Shown: positions 1 through 8,515 of the stretch, in pieces
Position numbering within the stretch: position 1 is the stretch's first letter
How the letters are laid out: each line of letters opens with the position of its first letter
Source: a virus
DNA: 21,895 nt
Virus record (IMG/VR): IMGVR_UViG_3300028388_005514
Coordinates: 1 to 21,895 of that record
Strand: one strand, 5' to 3'
Made by a program: the position numbers and the translations under genes
The notes under the pieces: model-generated
Told to the model about the DNA's origin: nothing
Databases searched by the model: none
The model's input: the letters and a program-made list of their open reading frames with translations, nothing else

Positions 1-99
1 TTCCACCAGATGCTTGAGTTGTAGCTCTAGATCTTTGAACCAATAATACTATTGCTCCAAATAATAGAACAACTGCAGCAACTAACATTACAGTTGGTA
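1..99. repeat. Left copy of 99-bp direct terminal repeat (circular overlap)
   Basis: Bases 1-99 are identical to bases 21797-21895. The repeat lies inside the small two-helix membrane protein gene, and joining the ends restores that frame exactly (318 nt, 105 aa). The simplest reading is that the sequence is a closed circle of 21,796 bp with a k-mer-sized overlap left by the assembler, because 99 is a common assembly k value. A true terminal repeat of a linear genome is possible but less likely, since the repeat cuts a gene mid-frame. Confidence 0.93.
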
Positions 100-310
100 T
101 TTTTGCCGAAACTTCGTCGATACCATCAGTATAGTTACTAATCATATCATCAACAGCAGTTTGTTCAGTTGAACCTGCAGTTAATAGACCTGCTCCATTA
201 AGAGTAGAAACGATAAGTAAACTTACGATAACTAGAATTACTAAGCCAGCAACACCACCAACAAGATTAGAAATTAATTGCCCTCTCTTGTCTTTCATCA
301 TGCTTTCCAT
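1..310 (-). CDS. Putative major capsid protein, two-helix hydrophobic type (spans the circular junction)
   Basis: In the window the gene runs from the ATG at 310 off the left edge. On the circle it continues to a TAA at 21789-21791, giving 105 aa. The N-terminus carries the class III-like motif KDKRGQ (residues 6-11). Hydrophobic helix 1 spans about residues 15-37. A polar loop rich in Thr, Asp and Ser covers 38-71, and helix 2 spans about 72-92, followed by a short basic then polar tail. This layout, a leader then two hydrophobic helices joined by a short polar loop in about 100 residues or fewer, matches capsid proteins of spindle-shaped archaeal viruses such as fusellovirus VP1/VP3. A strong site AAAGGAGG (327-320) sits 9 nt before the start. 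The gene has its own TATA promoter and a strong hairpin terminator, as expected for a highly expressed structural gene. A pilin-like subunit is the main alternative. Confidence 0.6.
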   Translation of the reverse strand, partial: MESMMKDKRGQLISNLVGGVAGLVILVIVSLLIVSTLNGAGLLTAGSTEQTAVDDMISNYTDGIDEVSAKIPTVMLVAAVVLLFGAIVLLVQRSRATTQASGG

Positions 311-319
311 TTTTATAAA

Positions 320-327
320 CCTCCTTT
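320..327 (-). promoter_or_regulatory. Shine-Dalgarno site of the capsid-like gene
   Basis: The minus strand reads AAAGGAGG, 9 nt before the ATG at 310. It is among the best Shine-Dalgarno matches in the replicon. It fixes the start at 310 rather than at the in-frame ATGs four and five codons further in. Confidence 0.75.
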
Positions 328-340
328 CAAGGATTGAATC

Positions 341-371
341 ATAGAAATATATACTTAATATTATATTTAAA
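341..371 (-). promoter_or_regulatory. TATA promoter of the capsid-like gene
   Basis: The minus strand has two AT-rich TATA candidates, TTTAAATATAAT (about 370-359) and AAGTATATATTT (about 356-345). With archaeal spacing the first would start transcription near 340 and leave a leader of about 30 nt that contains the AAAGGAGG site, so I favour it. The 15-bp element at 377-391 lies just upstream. Confidence 0.55.
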
Positions 372-376
372 CCCTT

Positions 377-391
377 GTTAACATTGTTACA
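377..391. promoter_or_regulatory. Operator-like element, copy 1 (upstream of the capsid-like gene promoter)
   Basis: The plus strand reads GTTAACATTGTTACA. The same 15 bases occur inverted at 5799-5813, also just upstream of a minus-strand TATA box. The sequence is an imperfect palindrome (GTAAC-N3-GTTAAC on the other strand), a typical shape for a dimeric regulator site. The regulator is unknown; the AbrB-like protein at 14189 is one candidate. Confidence 0.45.
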
Positions 392-392
392 A

Positions 393-716
393 CTATTTAT
401 CTCTAGAGAAAAACAACCAGCTAGCAAATAATATTGTGATTATTACATTAACAACTAATATCTCTAAGCTGATTAGGTTAGCACCATTAGCTAATATTAA
501 GGCTACAACTGTAGAGCAGATAGAAGCTATAGTTGCCCATAGTGGTACATCTGCAGTTCCAGAGGTAAGCCTTTGTTTTCTATATCCTGTTATGAATACA
601 AGTCCAAATATAAATACCAAAAGTGTAGGAAAGAAAACATTAACTTCTGTTGCTACTTCTGTAAGTACTTCATCAAATCCAGTACCATTCATTTCAGGAA
701 CATCATATGTTGACAT
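393..716 (-). CDS. Small membrane protein with three hydrophobic segments
   Basis: This 107-aa protein has an acidic N-terminus rich in Thr and Glu (residues 1-28). Three hydrophobic segments follow at roughly 29-46, 60-79 and 83-101, and the C-terminus is short and basic. I start it at the ATG at 716 and not at the upstream ATG at 764, because the previous gene stops at 718-720 and a GGAGG site (735-731) is encoded in that gene's last codons. It is the last gene of the surface-protein operon beginning at 5753. No family was recognised. A role in the virion membrane or in assembly is inferred from position only. Confidence 0.75.
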   Translation of the reverse strand: MSTYDVPEMNGTGFDEVLTEVATEVNVFFPTLLVFIFGLVFITGYRKQRLTSGTADVPLWATIASICSTVVALILANGANLISLEILVVNVIITILFASWLFFSRDK

Positions 717-717
717 T

Positions 718-1155
718 TTAATCGGGATTACCTCCTTTCCATACTTTCCAAACAAATAATGCAAATATTATAAATAGTGTTGATCCTATTATACCTATAA
801 CAGGATTGAATCTAGCATCTCCACCAAATATTGCTCTGAATGATACATCTAATATATTTTTAAATCCTCCAACAGTTTTAGATGCACTTATAGCTTTAAA
901 GAATGAACCGGTAGTAGTTGTTTCTGATTCTCCTGTTATTGTACTTTCTTGGAATGCTGCAACTGAACCATTTGAATCTATAATATATTGTTCCGTATTA
1001 CTATCTGAGTAATCCCTTATACTTTGGATATCTGGATCATCACCTATTGTGATATTTGCGTTATTATCCTCTGCAAATGTAACTGCGTAGTTTATTAGAG
1101 ATATAGAGAATATAAACACCAATGCCACAGCGATAGTCATGTCTTTAAGTCCCAT
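718..1155 (-). CDS. Exported membrane-anchored protein, 145 aa
   Basis: An N-terminal hydrophobic stretch (about residues 6-28) serves as a signal peptide or anchor. An acidic ectodomain rich in Asp, Ser, Thr and Asn follows to about residue 105. A C-terminal membrane helix (about 118-136) ends in a Lys/Trp-containing tail. The start ATG shares a base with the TAA of the 1039-aa gene (TAATG), and AGGAGG lies 9-14 nt upstream. Tight coupling between two membrane-anchored ectodomain proteins suggests that they act as a pair at the virion or cell surface. No known family was recognised. Confidence 0.75.
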   Translation of the reverse strand: MGLKDMTIAVALVFIFSISLINYAVTFAEDNNANITIGDDPDIQSIRDYSDSNTEQYIIDSNGSVAAFQESTITGESETTTTGSFFKAISASKTVGGFKNILDVSFRAIFGGDARFNPVIGIIGSTLFIIFALFVWKVWKGGNPD

Positions 1156-4100
1156 TATGCGTTCCTCCTGTTAGCTTTCCATAAGATAACTAATAAAGCA
1201 GTTATTAACCATAAGAATGCAGAACCATATCCTATGAATCCACTTTGATTTATTAATACTAGTCCGGCATTAACTACAGTCCCTATAATCATAAATGAAA
1301 CAGTAACTACTGCACTTCCACTTAATCCTATCCCAAGTAATGTAACGAAACTAATTAATCCTAAAGTAACTGTGCTTGCACCATAGATATCTCTAGAATC
1401 TGAATTAAGATCTACTTTTATCTTACCAAGAGGATCTCCTGATTTATATAAGATACCCGTAGCAGTAGCATTTCCAAAACTAGAAGGAACATTACATGTT
1501 AAGGTTCCACTACTACTTGTAAGCTCATCAAAACAAACTTCAGTATTTCCAAAGTTATCATTTAATGTAACATTTAGAACCATAGATTGAGTAGTAGAAT
1601 CATCAACTGAGAATATAGCACTAGCAACCCTAGTATCTTTATCATAATCCATAGTAAAAGTAACTCCTCTCGAAGAAGTATAACTATCTGGACCAACTGC
1701 AGCTGAAAAAGTATTTAGACTAATAGTACAATCTCCAGTTGCTGCATTATCACAAAAAGCCTTAACATTATCAAATGTTCCTAATATTTGTCCATCTTTT
1801 TTTACTACTAATGTGTAGATAACATCTCCTAATACAAAGTTGGCTAAAGTTTCCCCATTATCATCAAATGGTGGTTGTTCTACAGTTTTATAAACACCTT
1901 CAGATATATAATATCTTTGTAAATCTAGAATTGCTCGAGGAACCGGTAGGAAATTATCATCCTTAAATGTTATCTTAAATTCTTGTGCCACTGTTGTTGT
2001 AAGGTCGTATAATGTAATATTATTACTTAATGTTTGGTTACTTAAGCTATAATTTTGTATAGTGTAAAATTCAGATATATAAGATTCATTACCTTGATAT
2101 CTTACAATACCTTCAATTAAAACTGGTGAATCAGATAAGTTTGTAGTAGTACATATTGCACTAGGATTTTCATTAGTTCTAGTATCATTAAAGTCTGCTA
2201 TAAAGACTCCACTTTGTGAAGAGATAGTAAGATCAAATTCTATTGTGGTATTTTCTAAAGCAACCTGTGTAACCTCATCTACAATTGTAAAATTAAATAC
2301 CACAGAATCATTTACTCCACAATCCCCGATTGCCAAAGGATTAACTGTTTGATTTGATTCCGTGGTATTGAATATGTCTGATCCGTGTGTTATTTCCCAA
2401 AATAAAGGTATTGTTCCTTCGTTGGTAGTTGTTAGTGTGGTTGTAAATGTTGCATCAACATCATTACCATTTTTAGTTGCATTATATTTAGTATTGTTAT
2501 ACCAAAAATTAGCAGTTAATGTTTGAGTACCATCTCCTGTAACATTTAATATGATAGTATCTTCTTGCCCTTCAAGGATAGGATTAGTAAAAGTTCTAGA
2601 ATTTTCTAAAACCTTAAGATTATATTTTACTGTTTTAGAATTAAAACCAACATTTCCAAAACTATCATTAGCATAAACTAAATGTGTATAAGTTCCGTAA
2701 GGCAATGACCAAGTTGCATTATCTCCACAAGTTATAGTTACATTATCTGTATTATTAAAATACCAACAAGTATCTAAGTTTGTATCATTAACTGTCCAGT
2801 TTAATTCTATGTCTACAAGATTATCATCATCATAGTCAAAGCTAATGTTTGTAATTGGATAAGTAATATTTAGATTAGGACCAACAGTATCAACTTTCAC
2901 AGTTCTATTTTCATCTGCAAATCCACAATCGCCATCACTATCACATGCTTGGCAAGTCCATAATGTATTTTCACTTATCTTTTCAGTAAAACTAACATTA
3001 ACAATACTTTCATCTGCTACAGATAATCCGACAATATTCCATACTCTTCCTGCAGGGTCTCCTGCTATTGTTTCCCATGTTATCTTTCCAGTGTCAACAG
3101 GAGTTCCTAATCCATCATTATACGCATGTAAACATGTTGAAGAACAAGCAGCATTACAACAACCGTAAACCCTATAGTTTGTTTCTGCTTCTAGTTTTAT
3201 TGTTGCATTTAATGTAGCAACATCTCCTGAGAATGCACCTGTTGCATAAGTAGTTGACCCGTCAGCACTTGTAACTTTCGTGTGTGTTACTGCAGAATTT
3301 GAAGACTTATATACTTTATTTATACTAGTATTCGATTCTCCATTACTAACATTTATTTGAGCCCAAGTAGCTTGTTCAGTATTAGTTCCTGCTAAGTTAA
3401 AACTATTATTCTCATCTACAAATTGAGAAGAATACTCTGCAATATCAAATATAGTACTATTTAATCCCCAAGTACCGGAGATATTATTCCATAAACTAAT
3501 ATTAACTATTGTTGCTCCTCCTTCTACGATAGTAGAACAATTAAATTCAACATTAGGATTTTCTGCTATAGAATTATTTGCTGGAGAATCTAAAAATACT
3601 TTTCCTTCTGTAAGATTTGTTGGACCCCAAATAGCCCATTCGGTTCCTTCTTGTCCATTCCAACTACCAATCCAGTCCACCACCTTATCAGGATCTTTTT
3701 CACCTTCAATCTTCCATTCATAAACAACACCATTACCTTTTTTACCTTCTAATATTTCACCATTGTATTCAACCCATTTATAACTTTCTCCAGATTCTAC
3801 TTCGCTACATGTAGTTACCTGAGTTCCATTAACATTTTCAGGATTACATATAGTTTCATAATCTGTAGTTTCTTTCTTAATCATTACTTTATAACTTCTA
3901 ATCTCAGTATCTTCCCTACTTCCATCTTCAAAGACTCTCTCAAATCTTACATTATCCATAAGAGTCTCGTCTTCGTAAAGAGTAGTAGTACCATAAGCAG
4001 TACAATATCTTCCACAATTTAAACCATCGTTATCTAAAAGCTCAACTTCTTTTAATTTATTAGCCCCAAAGTAATACCAAGGTCTATCAAATATCTCATA

Positions 4101-4274
4101 AGTTCCATAACAATTCTTGTACTGACCATAATGTAAGCCATTATTGTCTTTTATATCATCACAATAACTTTTATCGAATGTTGCAAAGTTATCAAAATCA
4201 AATTCATCTACTGCAGAGATCAAACTAATCATAAAGATTCCTAAGATAAATATAGTTATTATTTTTTTATTCAT
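1155..4274 (-). CDS. Large surface glycoprotein, candidate spike or host-attachment protein
   Basis: This 1039-aa protein starts with a clear signal peptide (residues 1-21, ending LISA). A very long Asn/Thr/Ser-rich ectodomain follows, with many N-x-S/T sequons and scattered Cys pairs. It includes an Ig-like stretch near residues 460-560 with the W-T-V-N-D-T and C-W-Y patterns common in surface proteins of DPANN archaea, and an SPANNS motif near 230. Three hydrophobic helices close the protein (about 966-1034), with a basic RRNA tail. Its size and C-terminal anchoring are what one expects of a virion spike, comparable in role to the large end-fibre proteins of spindle-shaped viruses. That equivalence is inference. 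It overlaps the upstream gene by ATGA. A captured host S-layer or adhesin gene is the alternative. Confidence 0.75.
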   Translation of the reverse strand: MNKKIITIFILGIFMISLISAVDEFDFDNFATFDKSYCDDIKDNNGLHYGQYKNCYGTYEIFDRPWYYFGANKLKEVELLDNDGLNCGRYCTAYGTTTLYEDETLMDNVRFERVFEDGSREDTEIRSYKVMIKKETTDYETICNPENVNGTQVTTCSEVESGESYKWVEYNGEILEGKKGNGVVYEWKIEGEKDPDKVVDWIGSWNGQEGTEWAIWGPTNLTEGKVFLDSPANNSIAENPNVEFNCSTIVEGGATIVNISLWNNISGTWGLNSTIFDIAEYSSQFVDENNSFNLAGTNTEQATWAQINVSNGESNTSINKVYKSSNSAVTHTKVTSADGSTTYATGAFSGDVATLNATIKLEAETNYRVYGCCNAACSSTCLHAYNDGLGTPVDTGKITWETIAGDPAGRVWNIVGLSVADESIVNVSFTEKISENTLWTCQACDSDGDCGFADENRTVKVDTVGPNLNITYPITNISFDYDDDNLVDIELNWTVNDTNLDTCWYFNNTDNVTITCGDNATWSLPYGTYTHLVYANDSFGNVGFNSKTVKYNLKVLENSRTFTNPILEGQEDTIILNVTGDGTQTLTANFWYNNTKYNATKNGNDVDATFTTTLTTTNEGTIPLFWEITHGSDIFNTTESNQTVNPLAIGDCGVNDSVVFNFTIVDEVTQVALENTTIEFDLTISSQSGVFIADFNDTRTNENPSAICTTTNLSDSPVLIEGIVRYQGNESYISEFYTIQNYSLSNQTLSNNITLYDLTTTVAQEFKITFKDDNFLPVPRAILDLQRYYISEGVYKTVEQPPFDDNGETLANFVLGDVIYTLVVKKDGQILGTFDNVKAFCDNAATGDCTISLNTFSAAVGPDSYTSSRGVTFTMDYDKDTRVASAIFSVDDSTTQSMVLNVTLNDNFGNTEVCFDELTSSSGTLTCNVPSSFGNATATGILYKSGDPLGKIKVDLNSDSRDIYGASTVTLGLISFVTLLGIGLSGSAVVTVSFMIIGTVVNAGLVLINQSGFIGYGSAFLWLITALLVILWKANRRNA

Positions 4275-4801
4275 ACTCCTTCTCCCGTTCCACTAAATAT
4301 TATTAGCCCCCCAATGAAACCTATTAATGTTATTATTTGAGGCATATAAATAATTAACCATGATGTAAATTGCATGTCCTTTAACTCTAAGGCAATCTCA
4401 TCATCTCCGTCTAAGAATTCTTCATATACATTACTAACATACATGGAAGATATAACAAAGATTAACATTAATAATATGTAAAAACCTATCAAGAAACCGT
4501 CTGGAGCAGCCCTAATTATTCCTGCAAAGATAATTAATCCTAATAAAGCAAACACTATAAGTATTCCAGAACCCCATTTGAACATTTGAACTGTTTCATT
4601 AACAGCCCCAATACTAAAATCGCTTGCTTGGGAAGCGTTAAAGTCTCCAATCATACCTAATTCAGAAGTAACATCATTTAATGTTCTAGTAGTGTAAGTA
4701 GTTATCCCACTAGATAATGCTATAATCAAACCACCCGCTATTACTGCAAATACTAATATTGCAAATACTATTAATGCTCCTGCTTGACCTTTATTATTCA
4801 T
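4271..4801 (-). CDS. Pilin-like N-terminus, polytopic membrane protein
   Basis: The 176-aa protein opens with MNNKGQAGA, a class III signal-like motif typical of archaeal pilin-type proteins and very common in DPANN genomes. A long hydrophobic helix (about 9-32) follows. There is then a polar segment (about 33-70), three more hydrophobic segments (about 76-96, 101-122 and 149-170), and an acidic patch near 126-142. It lies between the 67-aa gene and the 1039-aa spike gene and overlaps both by ATGA. It could be a minor capsid or membrane-assembly protein. The motif is seen in the sequence; the function is not known. Confidence 0.75.
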   Translation of the reverse strand: MNNKGQAGALIVFAILVFAVIAGGLIIALSSGITTYTTRTLNDVTSELGMIGDFNASQASDFSIGAVNETVQMFKWGSGILIVFALLGLIIFAGIIRAAPDGFLIGFYILLMLIFVISSMYVSNVYEEFLDGDDEIALELKDMQFTSWLIIYMPQIITLIGFIGGLIIFSGTGEGV

Positions 4802-5001
4802 ATTATCCTCCTTGGTTTATTCTCAAGCTCTGCTTCAGCTAATCTAAGTCCGTTTGTGTTTAATAACATCCTAGTTAGTTCTCTATCACTTAGCTTTCTA
4901 GGATCTTTTTCTAAACCATTAGCTAATCTTTTACATCTTGCGTTAGCTAGGAATTTCTTGAAATTTGGGTCTGCCCTTATTAATTCTGATTTTTTTACCA
5001 T
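4798..5001 (-). CDS. Small basic soluble protein, 67 aa
   Basis: It is a charged helical protein with no signal or membrane segment, rich in Lys, Arg, Asn and Leu (for example residues 23-45), with a single Cys. It is the only soluble product in a run of membrane protein genes. Its ATG shares a base with the previous TAA (TAATG), and its stop overlaps the next start, so it is translated with its neighbours. A cytoplasmic adaptor between the membrane proteins and the virion core, or a DNA-binding core protein, would fit. No family was recognised. Confidence 0.7.
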   Translation of the reverse strand: MVKKSELIRADPNFKKFLANARCKRLANGLEKDPRKLSDRELTRMLLNTNGLRLAEAELENKPRRII

Positions 5002-5753
5002 TACATTAAACCTCTCTCGATATATCTTTTCATTTTTTTATCTTGGAAAGCTTTAACAACTATCCACCATAACATTATTGGGGTACCGATCATAAGAGTA
5101 AACATTAAGAATCTAAATAATACTTCAAAGATTGTTGCAACTAAAGAAGTCCCTAAGAATGCAACAGAAACATTCCAAGCAAGAAAGGACATCATAGTTA
5201 ATAATCCCCAACAAATTATGCCCACAATATATCTAACATATTTTAACCAATTTACATCTATTAACTTGCCTTCGAAATCTTTAGGGTCTTCAGAAGGTAA
5301 TGCATTGAAACCCATTACACCAAAAACGAATAGTATTAATAATATAATCATTACTCCAACATAAAATATAGATCTAGCCTGATCAAACTCCTGCCCAACA
5401 CCATTTATATCAAAATTATATGCCCAAACTGTATCTTCACCACTAGAATCACCAACACCATTTACAGTATAGGTTCCAATGGCTTGAGTATAATTAGAAT
5501 TTAAAGTATAAGTAAACTGAGAACCACTTTGGCTCATAGAAATAGGGTAAGAAACACCTACATTTGTTCCATTCGGGAATACAATACTAGTAATATTGTT
5601 GTAAGTGCAGTCTCCGCACAACTGTTTTAGTTCTAAATCTTGATTAGAAGGATAGATTCCAAGAGAAATAAAGGAGGCATGAACAAAGGTAACCAAAGTT
5701 AACATTAAAAAGATAGACAATAGTATTCGTTTTTTCATCCCTTTTAATAACAT
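5001..5753 (-). CDS. Ectodomain plus polytopic membrane protein
   Basis: The protein is 250 aa from the ATG at 5753; the ATG at 5738 gives a more typical signal peptide start (MKKRILL). The signal peptide is followed by an extracellular domain of about 120 residues with a CGDC pair, the motif N-N-I-T-S-I, and a Gly/Ser/Tyr-rich beta-type stretch with VNGVGD. Four hydrophobic segments then follow (about 127-148, 171-195, 197-218 and 220-236) before a basic tail. I recall CxxC-Y-x-N-I-T-S domains in exported proteins from DPANN-associated sequences, but no function is established. It opens the second late operon behind a strong TATA box. Confidence 0.75.
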   Translation of the reverse strand: MLLKGMKKRILLSIFLMLTLVTFVHASFISLGIYPSNQDLELKQLCGDCTYNNITSIVFPNGTNVGVSYPISMSQSGSQFTYTLNSNYTQAIGTYTVNGVGDSSGEDTVWAYNFDINGVGQEFDQARSIFYVGVMIILLILFVFGVMGFNALPSEDPKDFEGKLIDVNWLKYVRYIVGIICWGLLTMMSFLAWNVSVAFLGTSLVATIFEVLFRFLMFTLMIGTPIMLWWIVVKAFQDKKMKRYIERGLM

Positions 5754-5776
5754 TTTATAATGTTTCTAAGGATTCA

Positions 5777-5790
5777 TACTATATATATGT
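5777..5790 (-). promoter_or_regulatory. TATA promoter of the surface-protein operon
   Basis: The minus strand reads CATATATATAGT across about 5790-5779. The centre is about 31 nt before the ATG at 5753 and about 46 nt before the ATG at 5738. Either start would have a short leader. The operator-like element at 5799-5813 is directly upstream and overlaps the 3' end of the adhesin gene. Confidence 0.6.
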
Positions 5791-5798
5791 TTCTATTG

Positions 5799-5813
5799 TG
5801 TAACAATGTTAAC
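5799..5813. promoter_or_regulatory. Operator-like element, copy 2
   Basis: The plus strand reads TGTAACAATGTTAAC, the exact reverse complement of 377-391. Both copies lie 10-15 nt upstream of a TATA box of a minus-strand structural operon. A weaker relative, GTTAACTATGTAAC, lies at 10980-10993 between the TATA box and the start of the third structural operon. Confidence 0.45.
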
Positions 5814-8515
5814 TATAGGCAAGTTCCTAAGCAAGTTGCCCCACCATCATAACAAATACATCCGGTAACATTTAAGTTTCCCCTAACTTCTAAATTTCCT
5901 CTTGCTTCCAAATCACCATCTCTTCTAATAACAAAATTAGCTACATTTGATTCGTTCCTTATTGCATAAGAACCATCTGTACTTATAAATTGTTCCCAAT
6001 ATGTATTGGTTTTTGTTGAGCCACTCACTCTCTCAAATCTTATTGCAGGGAATCCATCTCCACTATATTCTATTTCTAATAATCTTCCAGGATCTAAAGC
6101 ACTATTTGCTTGTGTTCCTATACCAACACTTCCAGAAGTACCTTCTGCAAGAGTTATATTTCCATCAGCATCTATTTCAATATCATCGTCTCCTGTTGAA
6201 CTTCTACCAATTAATAGACTTGCATCACTATCATTAGTTGACAATCTCCATAAACCAAATATTCCAGCACCATTCTCTACACCCATCAAATTCTGTTGAC
6301 CCCCTTGTCCTGTTAAAATCATATCACCTGTTGTTCCTCCATCTACATGGAATTGGTAATCTGGGTCTGTTGTTCCTATACCTACATTTCCACTGTCTAA
6401 TATGCCTATGAAGGGATCACTATTATATCTGATAAAGAAATCATCCCCACTGTTTTCTCCAATTTGCCAAGCATTAGTTGCGGAAGTGTGTTTAAATTCT
6501 ATTTGTCTTGAATCATCATCTTCAATTGAAAGCCTATATGTTGGTGCTTGAACTCCTAAACCTATATCTCCCTCTTTATCCATAACAAAATACTCTTCTG
6601 GGAAGATAGTAGAGTCTGAGGCTGCAAGTCTAAACTCATTTCCATTACTAAACATTTTAAATGCACTTCCAGCACTTGTATCATTTAATTCAATACCGGG
6701 ATTTGGACCTTCAATATCTAAATCCCAATTTGGACTATTTGTTCCTATACCTACATTTCCATCTTGACTTAAAACCAATTGATTTAAGTTAACACCGCTT
6801 GTGCTATAAGTTATAAGTTCGAGTTTAGCTGGAACATCATCACTATCTGCTGCACCTACTTGCGTTACTTTTATTGAAGCACCATTATCAAAAGTACTTC
6901 CAGAGTTTACGCCTTGAAATAATATTTGACCTAAAATATCACCATCATCAGTTTCAGCTTTAGTTCCAATAGTATCACTATCTGATTTTCTAAAAGAAAA
7001 TCTAGCTTGTCCTGTTCCATCATCATAAGAATCAATATTAAATGTATTTGTTGTATCTGAAACTGCTGTGTGTAAAACAGATTCTGGACTTGATGTTCCG
7101 ATACCGACTCTTCCACTACTATCCATAATCATAACATCCTCATTTCCATTTGTTCCTGTAGAAAATAGTATAGCTCCTTCATTATCTGCACCATCACGAA
7201 TACCTGAAATTTTACCTAACTGTGTTTCAGTCCCACTATTGTCTTCCATTAAGAAAGTAAATGCTGGACCAAAACCATCGGAAGCTGAACCTGTTGAGTT
7301 TAACTTTAACCTCATAGAAGTTCTTTCTTCTGTAGTTAAGGCAGTATCCCTAACTATCTTTAAGAAATCATCAGCTTGAATATGTACATCAGATTGAGGT
7401 GCATCAGTTCCTAATCCAATATCTCCATCGCCTTCTATTCTCATAACTTCTTGTGTGTTTGTTAAGAATCTCATATAATCATCAGCATGATTATATTCTA
7501 CTCTTCCCACATCATTATCATTATTGTCTCCAAAATATATTTTACTCCATCCAGCATCATCGCCTTCTAAATAAAATATTGCAGAATGTCCTGCATCTTC
7601 TGCAGATTTTAATCTTAATGTTGAATGAGTTGAATCATCTTCTATATCTAGATGATAATCAGGACTTGCAGTTCCTATACCTACCTTGCTATCGCTTAAA
7701 ACTAGATCAGTAGTTTCTTTTGTATAAATAAACAATTTATCGTTATCTACTCTAAATGCACCCATTCCATCATTATTAGAAACATTTATCTCTGCTTGAG
7801 TTAATGAATCTTCAAAAATCTCTAGCTTACTTGAAGGACTTGAACTACCTATACCTACATTTCCACTGTCATCAAACCAAACTTTACTATCCCCATTATA
7901 TTGGAAGAACATTGAACTTGGAGTTCCACCTGTGTTTATTCTCCAAGTCTCTCCCTCCCCAGTATCATTGAAACTTAATGCAGGTCCATCATCACTTTCT
8001 AATACCATTACATCTACTCCACTGTCATCTTTTACATGTAGTTTCATAAGAGGATCCGTTGTTCCTATTGCAACAGATCCCTCATTATAATAAATATCTC
8101 CACTATTATTCTTCCAGAAACTATTGTTTGCAACTTGTTCATCTGTATATTCATTTGAAGGTTGTGTTTGATTATACCAGTATTCGCTTCCACTTATATC
8201 ACTAGGCGTGTCTAAATCATCCCAGAAATCAGAACTATTTGCATCATCGGAATAAGTTGCATTAGTACAGAATACTGAACTGTTTACATTAAGTTTTGCT
8301 TCATTTATAGCTAGTAAGAAATCTGAAGGAACGTAACCTTGTAAGAATTGTGAATTATTAACGTTTAGTTTAGTTAAGTTTTCTGATGTTGAAAGACCAT
8401 CTACTGCAAATTTATTATAACCATACAAGGGAAATGTTCTGTATGAAGCACTAACTAAAGAAACCGATCCAAATACGATCATAATACTTATTAATGTAAT
8501 TAAATACCATTTCAT
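5813..8515 (-). CDS. Exported fibre-like adhesin with VGIGT repeats
   Basis: This 900-aa protein starts at the ATG at 8515, which overlaps the previous TGA. The frame is open upstream only through a TTG. Residues 1-24 form a signal peptide. The region to about 150 has sequence like tail-fibre necks (NATYSDDAN, LDTPSDISG). At least nine copies of a motif of the type (N/S)-V-G-I-G-T-x-x-P-x-x-x-L-x-(I/V) then recur through the protein, separated by beta-rich Asp/Gly/Ser segments. Such repeats are known from trimeric tail fibres and spikes in phages and from exported proteins of uncultured bacteria and archaea. The C-terminus has LEVRGNLNVTG followed by four Cys within about 14 residues. I see no C-terminal membrane helix. 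A receptor-binding role is likely. Confidence 0.8.
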   Translation of the reverse strand: MKWYLITLISIMIVFGSVSLVSASYRTFPLYGYNKFAVDGLSTSENLTKLNVNNSQFLQGYVPSDFLLAINEAKLNVNSSVFCTNATYSDDANSSDFWDDLDTPSDISGSEYWYNQTQPSNEYTDEQVANNSFWKNNSGDIYYNEGSVAIGTTDPLMKLHVKDDSGVDVMVLESDDGPALSFNDTGEGETWRINTGGTPSSMFFQYNGDSKVWFDDSGNVGIGSSSPSSKLEIFEDSLTQAEINVSNNDGMGAFRVDNDKLFIYTKETTDLVLSDSKVGIGTASPDYHLDIEDDSTHSTLRLKSAEDAGHSAIFYLEGDDAGWSKIYFGDNNDNDVGRVEYNHADDYMRFLTNTQEVMRIEGDGDIGLGTDAPQSDVHIQADDFLKIVRDTALTTEERTSMRLKLNSTGSASDGFGPAFTFLMEDNSGTETQLGKISGIRDGADNEGAILFSTGTNGNEDVMIMDSSGRVGIGTSSPESVLHTAVSDTTNTFNIDSYDDGTGQARFSFRKSDSDTIGTKAETDDGDILGQILFQGVNSGSTFDNGASIKVTQVGAADSDDVPAKLELITYSTSGVNLNQLVLSQDGNVGIGTNSPNWDLDIEGPNPGIELNDTSAGSAFKMFSNGNEFRLAASDSTIFPEEYFVMDKEGDIGLGVQAPTYRLSIEDDDSRQIEFKHTSATNAWQIGENSGDDFFIRYNSDPFIGILDSGNVGIGTTDPDYQFHVDGGTTGDMILTGQGGQQNLMGVENGAGIFGLWRLSTNDSDASLLIGRSSTGDDDIEIDADGNITLAEGTSGSVGIGTQANSALDPGRLLEIEYSGDGFPAIRFERVSGSTKTNTYWEQFISTDGSYAIRNESNVANFVIRRDGDLEARGNLEVRGNLNVTGCICYDGGATCLGTCL

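Noticed and set aside
6001-7713. Several plus-strand frames opposite the adhesin gene
   Set aside because: They are antisense shadows of the repetitive adhesin sequence, with no ribosome sites or promoters.
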